A stretch of DNA of 5,114 nucleotides from Candidatus Multiplicimicrobium inquinatum (GTDB lineage: Bacteria; Omnitrophota; Omnitrophia; Omnitrophales; Aquincolibacteriaceae): assembly GCA_002344825.1 (NCBI GenBank), contig DDUN01000078.1, forward strand, positions 1-5,114, in the 5' to 3' direction. This document shows positions 1 to 5,114 of this stretch, piece by piece; position 1 is the first letter of the stretch, and every line of letters starts with the position of its first letter. The translations under genes were made by a program, and so were the position numbers. The notes under the pieces are model-generated. The model made no database searches. It was not told the DNA's origin and was given only the letters and a program-made list of their open reading frames with translations.

Positions 1-1
1 G

Positions 2-7
2 TATAAT
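2..7 (+). promoter_or_regulatory. Consensus -10 box of the citrate synthase promoter
   Basis: A perfect TATAAT lies 8 nt before the ATG at 16. With standard sigma-70 spacing the predicted transcription start is about position 14-16, at or next to the start codon, so the mRNA would be leaderless or nearly so. The -35 region lies outside the window and cannot be judged. An in-frame TAA at 4-6 overlaps the box, so the protein cannot begin further upstream. Confidence 0.65.
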
Positions 8-15
8 GTGCGCCT

Positions 16-1164
16 ATGACACAGGCTCAGACCAAAGAAAAAGCGGAATTCGCCAAAGGGCTCGAAGGCATCGTTGCCGGAGAGACCGCCCTTTCCCTTG
101 TTGACGGGGTGAACAGCAAGCTTTATTACCGCGGAATCTCAGTCGAAGAATTTGTCGGGCATTCTTCTTTTGAGGAAGTGGTTTACCTTCTTTGGAATCT
201 GCGTTTCCCCAAGAAAGCCGAGCTCGAAGAATTTAAAAAAAATCTCGCGAAGAATCGTTTTATTTCACAAGCTTTTATTGATTGGCTCGCGCTGCTTCCC
301 AAAACAGCGCATCCAATGGCTGTTCTTCGCACTGCGATTTCAGAAATGGGATGTTTCGACAAAGAAGCCGATAAAACCGACCCGGCTTCGTTAAACCGAA
401 TGGCGCATGATTTAACCGCTAAAATTCCGACGATTCTTGCCGCGTATCACCGTGTGCGCGAAGGCAAAAAACCCATTCTTCCTGATGTTTCGCTTTCGCA
501 TGCCGCTAATTTTCTTTATATGCTGAATGGCGAAAAGCCTTCGCCTGAAATGGAAAAAGCGCTTGATACGTATTTGATTCTTCTCGCGGATCACGGCTTT
601 AACGCGTCAACGTTTTCCGCGCGCGTTACGGTAGCAACTCTTTCCGATATGTATTCCGGCATTACCGCCGCGATCGGCGCTTTAAAGGGCGATTTACACG
701 GCAACGCGGTGCAGAATGTGATGCAGATGTTTCTGGACATTGGGGAACCTGAAAAAGCCGAGCAATACGTGAAAGACGCGTTTGCTGCTAAAAAAAAAAT
801 CATGGGCTTCGGACACCGTGTTTATAAAGACGTGGATCCGCGCGCGACCGCTTTCCGCGGCGTTGCGGAAGCTTTGGCGACCAGTCAGGGCGGCGAAAAA
901 AAATGGGTTCAGATGGCCGCCAACATTGAAAAATCCGTGCACGCGATCAAAAAAATTCCATGTAACGTGGATTTCTTTTCATCCTACGTGCTTTACACCG
1001 TGGGTTTTCCGGTTGATTTTTTTACAACGATTTTTGCCGCAAGCCGGGTTTCCGGGTGGACGGCGCATGTGATGGAGCAGTTGGGCAATAACCGTTTGAT
1101 TCGCCCCGAGGCGATTTATACCGGCCCAATGAACGAACACTACATTCCGATCGACAAGAGATAA
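16..1164 (+). CDS. gltA: Citrate synthase (short bacterial CitZ/GltA-like type)
   Basis: This enzyme condenses oxaloacetate and acetyl-CoA to citrate and CoA in the cytoplasm, the entry step of the TCA cycle. The 382 residues match the usual 370-390 of the short bacterial form. The N-terminus carries the family pattern GLEGIVAGETALS followed by YRGISVEEF (about residues 15-48). The catalytic triad is visible: His228 in LHGNAVQN, His267 in GFGHRVYKD and Asp319 in PCNVDFFSS. Arg276 in DPRA and Arg344 in ASRVSGW fit the citrate-binding arginines. ATG 16 is the only possible start, because an in-frame TAA lies at 4-6 with no start codon between; there is no Shine-Dalgarno site. Oddities are HGNAVQ where most relatives have HGGANE, and a run of ten A at 790-799. 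A 2-methylcitrate synthase (PrpC) is a related alternative, but sucCD next door and the absence of prp genes favour citrate synthase. Confidence 0.95.
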   Translation: MTQAQTKEKAEFAKGLEGIVAGETALSLVDGVNSKLYYRGISVEEFVGHSSFEEVVYLLWNLRFPKKAELEEFKKNLAKNRFISQAFIDWLALLPKTAHPMAVLRTAISEMGCFDKEADKTDPASLNRMAHDLTAKIPTILAAYHRVREGKKPILPDVSLSHAANFLYMLNGEKPSPEMEKALDTYLILLADHGFNASTFSARVTVATLSDMYSGITAAIGALKGDLHGNAVQNVMQMFLDIGEPEKAEQYVKDAFAAKKKIMGFGHRVYKDVDPRATAFRGVAEALATSQGGEKKWVQMAANIEKSVHAIKKIPCNVDFFSSYVLYTVGFPVDFFTTIFAASRVSGWTAHVMEQLGNNRLIRPEAIYTGPMNEHYIPIDKR

Positions 1165-1166
1165 TA

Positions 1167-1194
1167 AACAGCTTTTTTATAAGGAAAGGCTGTT
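1167..1194 (+). repeat. Inverted repeat (hairpin A) just after the citrate synthase stop
   Basis: AACAGC at 1167-1172 pairs with GCTGTT at 1189-1194. The stem continues inward through T1173-T1178 against G1183-G1188 using A-T and G-U pairs, giving 12 pairs around an ATAA loop. It begins 2 nt after the stop codon, so it may protect or end the 3' end of the citrate synthase mRNA. No T-tract follows on the + strand, so it is not a canonical intrinsic terminator. Its right arm is shared with the larger palindrome at 1188-1250. Confidence 0.6.
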
Positions 1195-1250
1195 CAAAAA
1201 GATTTAGGTGCGAAGCTTAGAGCGACGCGGATGAATTTTTTTCAACAGCC
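1188..1250. repeat. 63-nt intergenic palindromic element (hairpin B)
   Basis: GGCTGTT at 1188-1194 is the exact reverse complement of AACAGCC at 1244-1250. After one C-C mismatch the stem resumes with A1196-A1200 against T1238-T1242, then six further A-T or G-U pairs (1201-1206 with 1232-1237), about 18 pairs in all. The centre (1207-1231) is GC-rich with weak internal pairing. Outer arms of the form GGCTGTT-N-AAAAA...TTTTT-N-AACAGCC recall dispersed intergenic palindromes of several bacterial genomes; that is from memory, and only one copy is present here. It fills most of the 97-bp gap before sucC. No T-tract follows the closing arm, so it is not a standard terminator. Confidence 0.7.
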
Positions 1251-1261
1251 GTTACACACCA

Positions 1262-2458
1262 ATGAATATACATGAGTACCAAGCCAAAGATATTTTTAAA
1301 CAATACGGCATTCCCGTCGCGTCCGGCCGCTTAGCCAAAAATCCGGACGAAGCTTACGCCGCCGCGAAAGCAGTTTTTACTCCCGGTCAAATTATCGCCG
1401 CAAAAGCTCAGGTGCACGCGGGCGGCCGCGGAAAAGGCGGCGGAATTAAAATCGCCAAAACCCCCGAAGACGTCAAAGCTTTTGCTGAGAAGATGCTCGG
1501 AAAAAATTTGGTTACCCCGCAAACCGGACCCGAAGGCAAGCCGATTCACTCGATTTGGATGGAGTCTTCCCTTGGTCTTAAAAAAGAATTTTATGTCGGC
1601 ATTGTTCTCGACCGCGGAACTTGTCAGGCTTGTTTAATCGCGTCTTCTGCCGGCGGAATGGATATTGAAGAAGTTGCCGCGCATCATCCTGAAAAAATAG
1701 TTCGCCATTTTTTTTCGATTCAAACCGGGCTTGCTAAAGAAGACGCGCTGAAAGTCGGAGCCAAACTGATCGAAGATGAAAAGTACCAGAAGCAGCTTGC
1801 CGATGTTTTTATCGCGCTCTCCAAAATTTTTATTGAGCTGGATGTGTCGCTGATTGAAATTAATCCGCTCGCGATTATGGATGACGGCAAGCTTCTGGCG
1901 ATTGACGCAAAAATTAATTTTGATGATAACGCGCTTTTCCGCCATCCTGAAATTGCCATCATGTATGACCCTTCGCAGGATGACACCCGCGAGACGGAAG
2001 CCAAAAAATTTGATTTGAGCTATGTTGGTCTTGACGGCGAAATCGGCTGCGTGGTGAACGGTGCCGGTCTCGCGATGGCGACGATGGATATTATTAAGTA
2101 TGAAGGCGCGGAGCCGGCTAACTTTTTAGACGTGGGCGGCGGAGCCAGTCAGGAAAAAGTCGCGGCGGCGTTTAATATTCTTTTAAGCGACAAGCGCGTG
2201 AAAGCGATTTTGATTAATATTTTCGGCGGCATTATGCGCTGTGATGTTCTCGCGAAGGGAATTTTGCAGGCCGTTGAAACGTTATCGCCGGATCGCCGCG
2301 CGCAGCTTGACCGCACGCCGATTGTGGTGCGCCTCGAGGGCACGAATGCCAAGGAAGGCCGTGAGATTTTAGCGAAGTCCAACTTAAAGCTTTTCTCGGT
2401 TTCTGATTTTAAAGAAGCTGCCAAAAAAGTGGTCGAAGAATTGAAGAAGGTTAAATAA
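1262..2458 (+). CDS. sucC: Succinyl-CoA synthetase (ADP/GDP-forming), beta subunit
   Basis: This is the nucleotide-binding subunit of succinate-CoA ligase, which interconverts succinyl-CoA and succinate with substrate-level phosphorylation in the TCA cycle. The 398 residues are close to the E. coli 388. An ATP-grasp domain forms the N-terminal half: MNIHEYQAKDIF opens it, Lys48 and the GGRGKGGG loop (about 54-61) contact nucleotide, and the Mg-binding pair is Asn201 in EINPLA and Asp215 in AIDAKI, two residues on from E. coli Asn199 and Asp213. The C-terminal ligase domain has GAGLAMATMD, FLDVGGGAS, NIFGGIMRCD and VVRLEGTN. ATG 1262 is secure: an in-frame TGA lies at 1232-1234 with no start codon between. 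No Shine-Dalgarno site precedes it and no good -10 box is seen, so it may be read through from the upstream gene or have its own unrecognised promoter. Whether ATP or GTP is used cannot be told. Confidence 0.98.
   Translation: MNIHEYQAKDIFKQYGIPVASGRLAKNPDEAYAAAKAVFTPGQIIAAKAQVHAGGRGKGGGIKIAKTPEDVKAFAEKMLGKNLVTPQTGPEGKPIHSIWMESSLGLKKEFYVGIVLDRGTCQACLIASSAGGMDIEEVAAHHPEKIVRHFFSIQTGLAKEDALKVGAKLIEDEKYQKQLADVFIALSKIFIELDVSLIEINPLAIMDDGKLLAIDAKINFDDNALFRHPEIAIMYDPSQDDTRETEAKKFDLSYVGLDGEIGCVVNGAGLAMATMDIIKYEGAEPANFLDVGGGASQEKVAAAFNILLSDKRVKAILINIFGGIMRCDVLAKGILQAVETLSPDRRAQLDRTPIVVRLEGTNAKEGREILAKSNLKLFSVSDFKEAAKKVVEELKKVK
2443..2450 (+). promoter_or_regulatory. Ribosome binding site of sucD inside the sucC end
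   Basis: GAAGAAGG lies in the last codons of sucC, 10 nt before the sucD ATG. It is the only convincing Shine-Dalgarno-like site in front of any gene in the window. This fits sucD being an internal operon gene, in contrast to the first genes behind promoters, which lack such sites. Confidence 0.5.
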
Positions 2459-2460
2459 GT

Positions 2461-3339
2461 ATGAGTATCTTAGTCAATAAAAACACAAAAGTTTTGGTTC
2501 AGGGCATTACGGGAACGCATGGTGCGTTTCATGCCGAAAAAATGGTGGAATACGGCACTAAGATTGTCGGCGGAGTTACTCCCGGCAAAGGCGGACAAAA
2601 AGCGGTTTGTGATGTGCCTGTTTTTAATTCAGTCAAAGAAGCTCGCGAAAAAACCGGTGCCAATGCCTCCATTATTTATGTTCCCGCGAAATTCGCGATT
2701 GCCGCGGTGCAGGAAGCCGTTGACGCGGGGATTGAACTTGTTGTTTGTATTACCGAGGGAATTCCCGCGCTTGATATGGCTCGAATCAAGCCGACTCTCG
2801 CGGGTAAAAATACCCGTTTAATCGGACCCAATTGTCCCGGTTTAATTACTCCCGAAGAATGCAAGCTTGGCATCATGCCCGGCTATATCCATAAAAAAGG
2901 GCCGGTCGGCGTGGTTTCACGCAGCGGCACTTTGACTTACGAAGCGGTTTGGCAGTTGACGGAATTGGGCATCGGTCAATCCACCTGCGTGGGCATCGGC
3001 GGCGATCCGATTATCGGAACGAACTTTGTGGACGTGCTTGATCTTTTCAATAAAGATCCCGAAACCGAAGCCATTGTGATGATCGGTGAAATCGGCGGCA
3101 GCGCGGAAGAAGAAGCCGCGGAATTCATCAAAAAAAATGTGAAGAAGCCGGTGATTAGTTTTATCGCGGGAGCCACCGCGCCGAAAGGGAAGCGTATGGG
3201 GCATGCCGGCGCGATTATTTCAGGCGGTTCCGGTAAAGCGGAAGATAAGGTTGCGTGTCTTAAAGCCGCCGGCGTGTTTATTGCTCCGTCACCGGCCTTG
3301 CTCGGTGTCACAGTTCGTGACGCTTTAAAAAAAGCATGA
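2461..3339 (+). CDS. sucD: Succinyl-CoA synthetase, alpha subunit
   Basis: This is the CoA-binding and phosphohistidine-carrying subunit that pairs with SucC. The 292 residues match the family length. The N-terminal CoA-binding Rossmann domain shows MSILVNKNTKV, QGITGTHG and GGVTPGKGG, aligning with the E. coli start and so fixing ATG 2461. GPNCPGLITPEE and SRSGTLTYEA follow in mid-protein. The ligase domain has GIGGDPIIGTNF and IGEIGGSAEEEAAEF. The phosphorylated residue is His248 in GHAGAIISGGSGKAEDK, equivalent to E. coli His246. The gene lies 2 bp after sucC, as expected for equal expression of two subunits of one complex. Its TGA stop at 3337-3339 overlaps the ATG of the next gene. Nothing is missing or unusual in the protein. 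Confidence 0.98.
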   Translation: MSILVNKNTKVLVQGITGTHGAFHAEKMVEYGTKIVGGVTPGKGGQKAVCDVPVFNSVKEAREKTGANASIIYVPAKFAIAAVQEAVDAGIELVVCITEGIPALDMARIKPTLAGKNTRLIGPNCPGLITPEECKLGIMPGYIHKKGPVGVVSRSGTLTYEAVWQLTELGIGQSTCVGIGGDPIIGTNFVDVLDLFNKDPETEAIVMIGEIGGSAEEEAAEFIKKNVKKPVISFIAGATAPKGKRMGHAGAIISGGSGKAEDKVACLKAAGVFIAPSPALLGVTVRDALKKA

Positions 3340-4691
3340 CCGATAACCTCGATCACGCTTACGACGAATACCTCAAAGCAAAACCCGTGGAGGCGATGCA
3401 ATCCATCGCCGCGTTTCAAAAGAAAATTGCTGAATCCGAATTAAAGTACGGCAAAAACTCAATCCCGTCTTTTTTTAAACCCCTTTTTCTCGCGCCGCGC
3501 CAAATGCATTTGGTGAAGCGCGTGACTTCGTCCATGCAGCAAGTGGTGAATAACGCTATCCGCGTTTATTTTGAAGACAATCGTTTTGCACGCTATTTTC
3601 GTCTGACGCCCGAAATCGAAGAGCTGGTTAAAATCGACCCCGGCTATTCTTCCGCGGTTATTTTTGCGCGCTTTGACGGTATTTTAGAAGGCGGGCGGCT
3701 CAAGTTTGCCGAGTTTAACTGCGATTCACCGGTGGGCGCGGCGTACGCGTCTCTTTTATCCGACCACTTGCTTGCCGATCCGCTCTTTAAAGCTTTTGCG
3801 GAGGAGCACGCGCTGGAGCCTTTTCGTCCGGCCGATGATATTTTAAACGCCTTGCTCAGTGTCTATGAAGAGTTCGGCGGGTTTGAAACTCCCACGATTG
3901 GCATCATGGACTGGAAGAATGTCCGCACGCGCCCGGAGTTTGTGCTTTTGCAAAAACGCTTCGAAGAGCGCGGCTATCGCACCCTGATTGTCGATCCCCG
4001 TGAACTTACTTTTAAAGGCGGAAAACTTTATTCCAAAGAAACCCGCGTGCATTTGATTTACCGCCGCGCGCTGGTGGACGAATTGGCTTTGCAAAGAGAC
4101 GAAATTCAGGATTTTTTAAACGCGTACCGCGAACGTGCCGTGTGCGTCGTCAACCCTTTGCGCTCCGCCATCGGCAGCCACAAAGGCATGCTTTCGATTT
4201 TGACGCACCCTTACTTTGATTCTTTTTTCACGCAATCCGAAAATCAAATCAAGCATGAGCATTTGCCGTGGACGCGCCAGGTTGCCGATGCCGAAGATTT
4301 TTTCGGCCATCAAAAAATGTATTTGGTTGATTTTCTGAAAGATGAAAAAGACTCATTGGTGGTCAAACCTTCACGCAAAGACACGCGCCGTGAAATCCGC
4401 GTGGGAGCCGATACGTTCGACGACATTTGGAATGAAACCATTTCCTGGGCCATGAATGAAAATGCCGTCATGCAGGAGTTTGTTGCCGTGCCGACCACCA
4501 CCGTTCCGAAAGTTTCGGACGGTAAAGTGGATTGGGATTATAAAAAGTATAATTTCAGCGCGCTGGCTGTGGCCGGAAAAATGTGCGGCGCGTTCAGCCG
4601 ACTGAGCGATACGAATGTGATCAGAGTTGCGGATCAAGGCGGACTAATACCCGCATTCTGGTCAGATCAAACTTCCGACACGTTTCAATAG
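3336..4691 (+). CDS. Circularly permuted ATP-grasp ligase, substrate unknown
   Basis: A 451-residue protein resembling the circularly permuted ATP-grasp fold of glutathionylspermidine synthetase-like and related uncharacterised ligases. Such enzymes join a carboxylate to an amine or thiol through an acyl-phosphate made from ATP. Visible signatures, in order: a helical N-terminus (about 1-100); FARFDG with Arg112 and Asp114; EFNCDSPVGAAY (126-137), matching the Glu/Asn-x-Asp-x-Pro loop of this fold; LVVKPSRKD with Lys344, a likely ATP-binding lysine; MQEFV (379-383), the adenine hinge; and CGAFSRLSDTNVIRVADQGG (417-436), with Arg422 and Asn427 as probable phosphate and metal contacts. There is no signal peptide or membrane segment, so it is cytoplasmic. 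It overlaps sucD by 4 bp (ATGA) and has no clear Shine-Dalgarno site, implying translational coupling. The fold assignment is from remembered motifs; the substrate is not recognisable. A link to succinate metabolism is only inferred from position. Confidence 0.75.
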   Translation: MTDNLDHAYDEYLKAKPVEAMQSIAAFQKKIAESELKYGKNSIPSFFKPLFLAPRQMHLVKRVTSSMQQVVNNAIRVYFEDNRFARYFRLTPEIEELVKIDPGYSSAVIFARFDGILEGGRLKFAEFNCDSPVGAAYASLLSDHLLADPLFKAFAEEHALEPFRPADDILNALLSVYEEFGGFETPTIGIMDWKNVRTRPEFVLLQKRFEERGYRTLIVDPRELTFKGGKLYSKETRVHLIYRRALVDELALQRDEIQDFLNAYRERAVCVVNPLRSAIGSHKGMLSILTHPYFDSFFTQSENQIKHEHLPWTRQVADAEDFFGHQKMYLVDFLKDEKDSLVVKPSRKDTRREIRVGADTFDDIWNETISWAMNENAVMQEFVAVPTTTVPKVSDGKVDWDYKKYNFSALAVAGKMCGAFSRLSDTNVIRVADQGGLIPAFWSDQTSDTFQ

Positions 4692-4707
4692 CTTTAAAGT
4701 TAAAGCT
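4690..4707. repeat. 18-bp palindrome at the ATP-grasp gene stop (copy 1)
   Basis: AGCTTTAAAGTTAAAGCT has perfect 7-bp arms (4690-4696 and 4701-4707) around AAGT, and overlaps the last two bases of the TAG stop. It could form a small AT-rich hairpin, but the bases after it are A-rich rather than T-rich, so it is not a standard terminator for the + strand. A related 18-mer lies 61 bp downstream. Confidence 0.5.
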
Positions 4708-4750
4708 AAAAAGCAAAAACCATAACCAAAAACCTGACAATTGTTCGGAA

Positions 4751-4768
4751 AGCTTTGGACTTTAAGCT
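4751..4768. repeat. 18-bp imperfect palindrome (copy 2)
   Basis: AGCTTTGGACTTTAAGCT matches the 18-mer at 4690-4707 at 14 of 18 positions and has 5-bp arms, AGCTT and AAGCT. It lies about 36 bp upstream of the -10 box of the downstream gene, a place where an activator or repressor could bind. Regulatory function is inference only. Confidence 0.35.
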
Positions 4769-4780
4769 GTGGTTTTTAGA

Positions 4781-4797
4781 TTTAACCTTTAACCTTT
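4781..4797 (+). repeat. TTTAACC heptamer direct repeat
   Basis: TTTAACC occurs twice in tandem, followed by TTT, a 7-bp period over 17 bp. It occupies the place where the -35 box and part of the spacer of the following promoter should be: TTTAAC at 4781-4786 sits exactly 17 bp before the -10 box, but matches TTGACA at only three of six positions. Confidence 0.6.
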
Positions 4798-4803
4798 GAG
4801 CTG

Positions 4804-4809
4804 TATAAT
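4804..4809 (+). promoter_or_regulatory. Consensus -10 box of the DUF2203 gene promoter
   Basis: A perfect TATAAT lies 6 nt before the ATG at 4816. Counting its last T as -7, +1 falls on the A of the ATG, predicting a leaderless transcript. TG directly precedes the box, one base closer than in a standard extended -10. A weak -35 candidate, TTTAAC, lies at 4781 with a 17-bp spacer. There is no Shine-Dalgarno site between box and ATG. Confidence 0.7.
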
Positions 4810-4815
4810 TCCTGC

Positions 4816-5114
4816 ATGTCAAAATCATTTACACTCGAGCAAGTCAATCAAATGCTTCCTGATGTGGCGCGTCGCTTCGCGCTGGTTTGCGAAAAACGTT
4901 CGGTTTATCTCCGTGTTCACGATGCTATTTTTGTGCAGGAATTGGCTCAAAGCGCGGATCAGGAAAAAAACACCGATCTTTTTGCCGGCGATCTTGAAAA
5001 AGACATTCAAAGCCTCGAAGAAACCATTTTTGAATTATCCAAAGAAATTGATGAGCTGATCAGTCTCGGCTGTATTTTGCGCAGTATGGATCAGGGGCTG
5101 ATCGATTTTCCGGG
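4816..5114 (+). CDS. DUF2203-family protein, 3' end cut by the window
   Basis: Ninety-nine complete codons are visible, with no stop before the window end. The protein opens MSKSFTLEQVNQMLPDVARR, the typical FTLEEAN..LP start of the DUF2203 family, and reaches the family's conserved end motif as LGCILRSMDQGLIDFPG (about 83-99). Most known members are about 120-140 residues, so perhaps 20-40 residues are missing. The region at about 59-84 is charged and heptad-like (LEKDIQSLEETIFELSKEID), suggesting a long helix or coiled coil. No enzymatic function is known to me for this family. ATG 4816 is the only start: an in-frame TAA lies at 4783-4785 with no ATG, GTG or TTG between. It has its own promoter and appears separate from the upstream operon. 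A different-frame reading at 4796-5059 is not the gene. Confidence 0.8.
   Translation, partial: MSKSFTLEQVNQMLPDVARRFALVCEKRSVYLRVHDAIFVQELAQSADQEKNTDLFAGDLEKDIQSLEETIFELSKEIDELISLGCILRSMDQGLIDFP

Larger units (their letters stand above)
4692..4815. other. AT-rich intergenic spacer with repeats
   Basis: This 124-bp gap has no gene. It holds two related 18-bp imperfect palindromes, two AAAAACC repeats (4715-4721 and 4728-4734) that can each pair with GGTTTTT at 4771-4777, the TTTAACC heptamer repeat, and the -10 box of the next gene. The A-rich half and T-rich half could fold back on each other. Terminator function for the upstream operon is possible but not shown. Confidence 0.6.

Noticed and set aside
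790..903. Frameshift or pseudogene in citrate synthase at the poly-A runs
   Set aside because: The reading frame continues through both runs with family-typical motifs on each side and ends at a normal length.
1188..1250. Palindrome as a classical Rho-independent terminator
   Set aside because: The T7 tract lies inside the stem before the closing arm, and GTTACACACC rather than a T-tract follows it.
1250..1261. A -10 box for a leaderless sucC transcript
   Set aside because: The bases at the required distance (CGTTACACACCA) match TATAAT poorly, so the leaderless pattern seen at the other two starts could not be extended to sucC.
2976..3419. 147-codon open frame on the minus strand opposite sucD and the start of the ATP-grasp gene
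   Set aside because: It lies fully opposite strongly conserved sucD coding sequence, and its translation has no recognisable motif. It is a shadow of the real genes.
4690..4707. Hairpin as an intrinsic terminator of the sucCD operon
   Set aside because: The stem is only AT-rich 7 bp and is followed by A-rich, not T-rich, sequence on the + strand.
4796..5059. Plus-strand 87-codon open frame
   Set aside because: It is out of frame with the DUF2203 gene starting at 4816, whose translation matches a known family from its first residues to the GLIDFP motif.

Overview
The window is an ordinary-looking, densely coded bacterial chromosome segment of balanced base composition, with every real gene on the + strand. 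It holds a citrate synthase, both subunits of succinyl-CoA synthetase (sucC, sucD), a circularly permuted ATP-grasp ligase of unknown substrate, and the 5' part of a DUF2203-family gene cut by the window end. No tRNA, rRNA, transposase, phage gene or CRISPR array was seen. The proteins are clearly bacterial (CitZ/GltA-type short citrate synthase, E. coli-like SucCD), but the sequence does not fix the phylum. The missing Shine-Dalgarno sites at several starts, the AT-rich repetitive spacer and a long intergenic palindrome would fit one of the less-studied Gram-negative or candidate phyla; that is a guess.

Layout: a consensus -10 box lies at 2-7, immediately before the citrate synthase gene (16-1164). 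A 97-bp spacer follows, filled almost entirely by nested inverted repeats (1167-1250). Then comes a tight run: sucC (1262-2458), sucD (2461-3339, 2-bp gap) and the ATP-grasp gene (3336-4691, ATGA overlap with sucD). A 124-bp AT-rich spacer (4692-4815) carries two related 18-bp imperfect palindromes, a TTTAACC heptamer repeat and a second consensus -10 box. The DUF2203 gene starts at 4816 and runs off the end.

How the genes work together: citrate synthase makes citrate from oxaloacetate and acetyl-CoA, and SucCD interconverts succinyl-CoA and succinate with nucleotide phosphorylation, so the first three genes are a small TCA-cycle cluster. The ATP-grasp protein is translationally coupled to sucD and probably shares its transcript, but its substrate cannot be read from the sequence. 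The DUF2203 gene has its own promoter and is probably a separate unit.

The most interesting signals are: (1) both recognisable promoters put the predicted transcription start at or within about 2 nt of the ATG, which suggests leaderless mRNAs; (2) a 63-nt palindromic element before sucC, one arm of which can pair in two mutually exclusive hairpins; and (3) the coupling of an uncharacterised circularly permuted ATP-grasp ligase to succinyl-CoA synthetase. I see no strong evidence for a wholly new multi-gene system.
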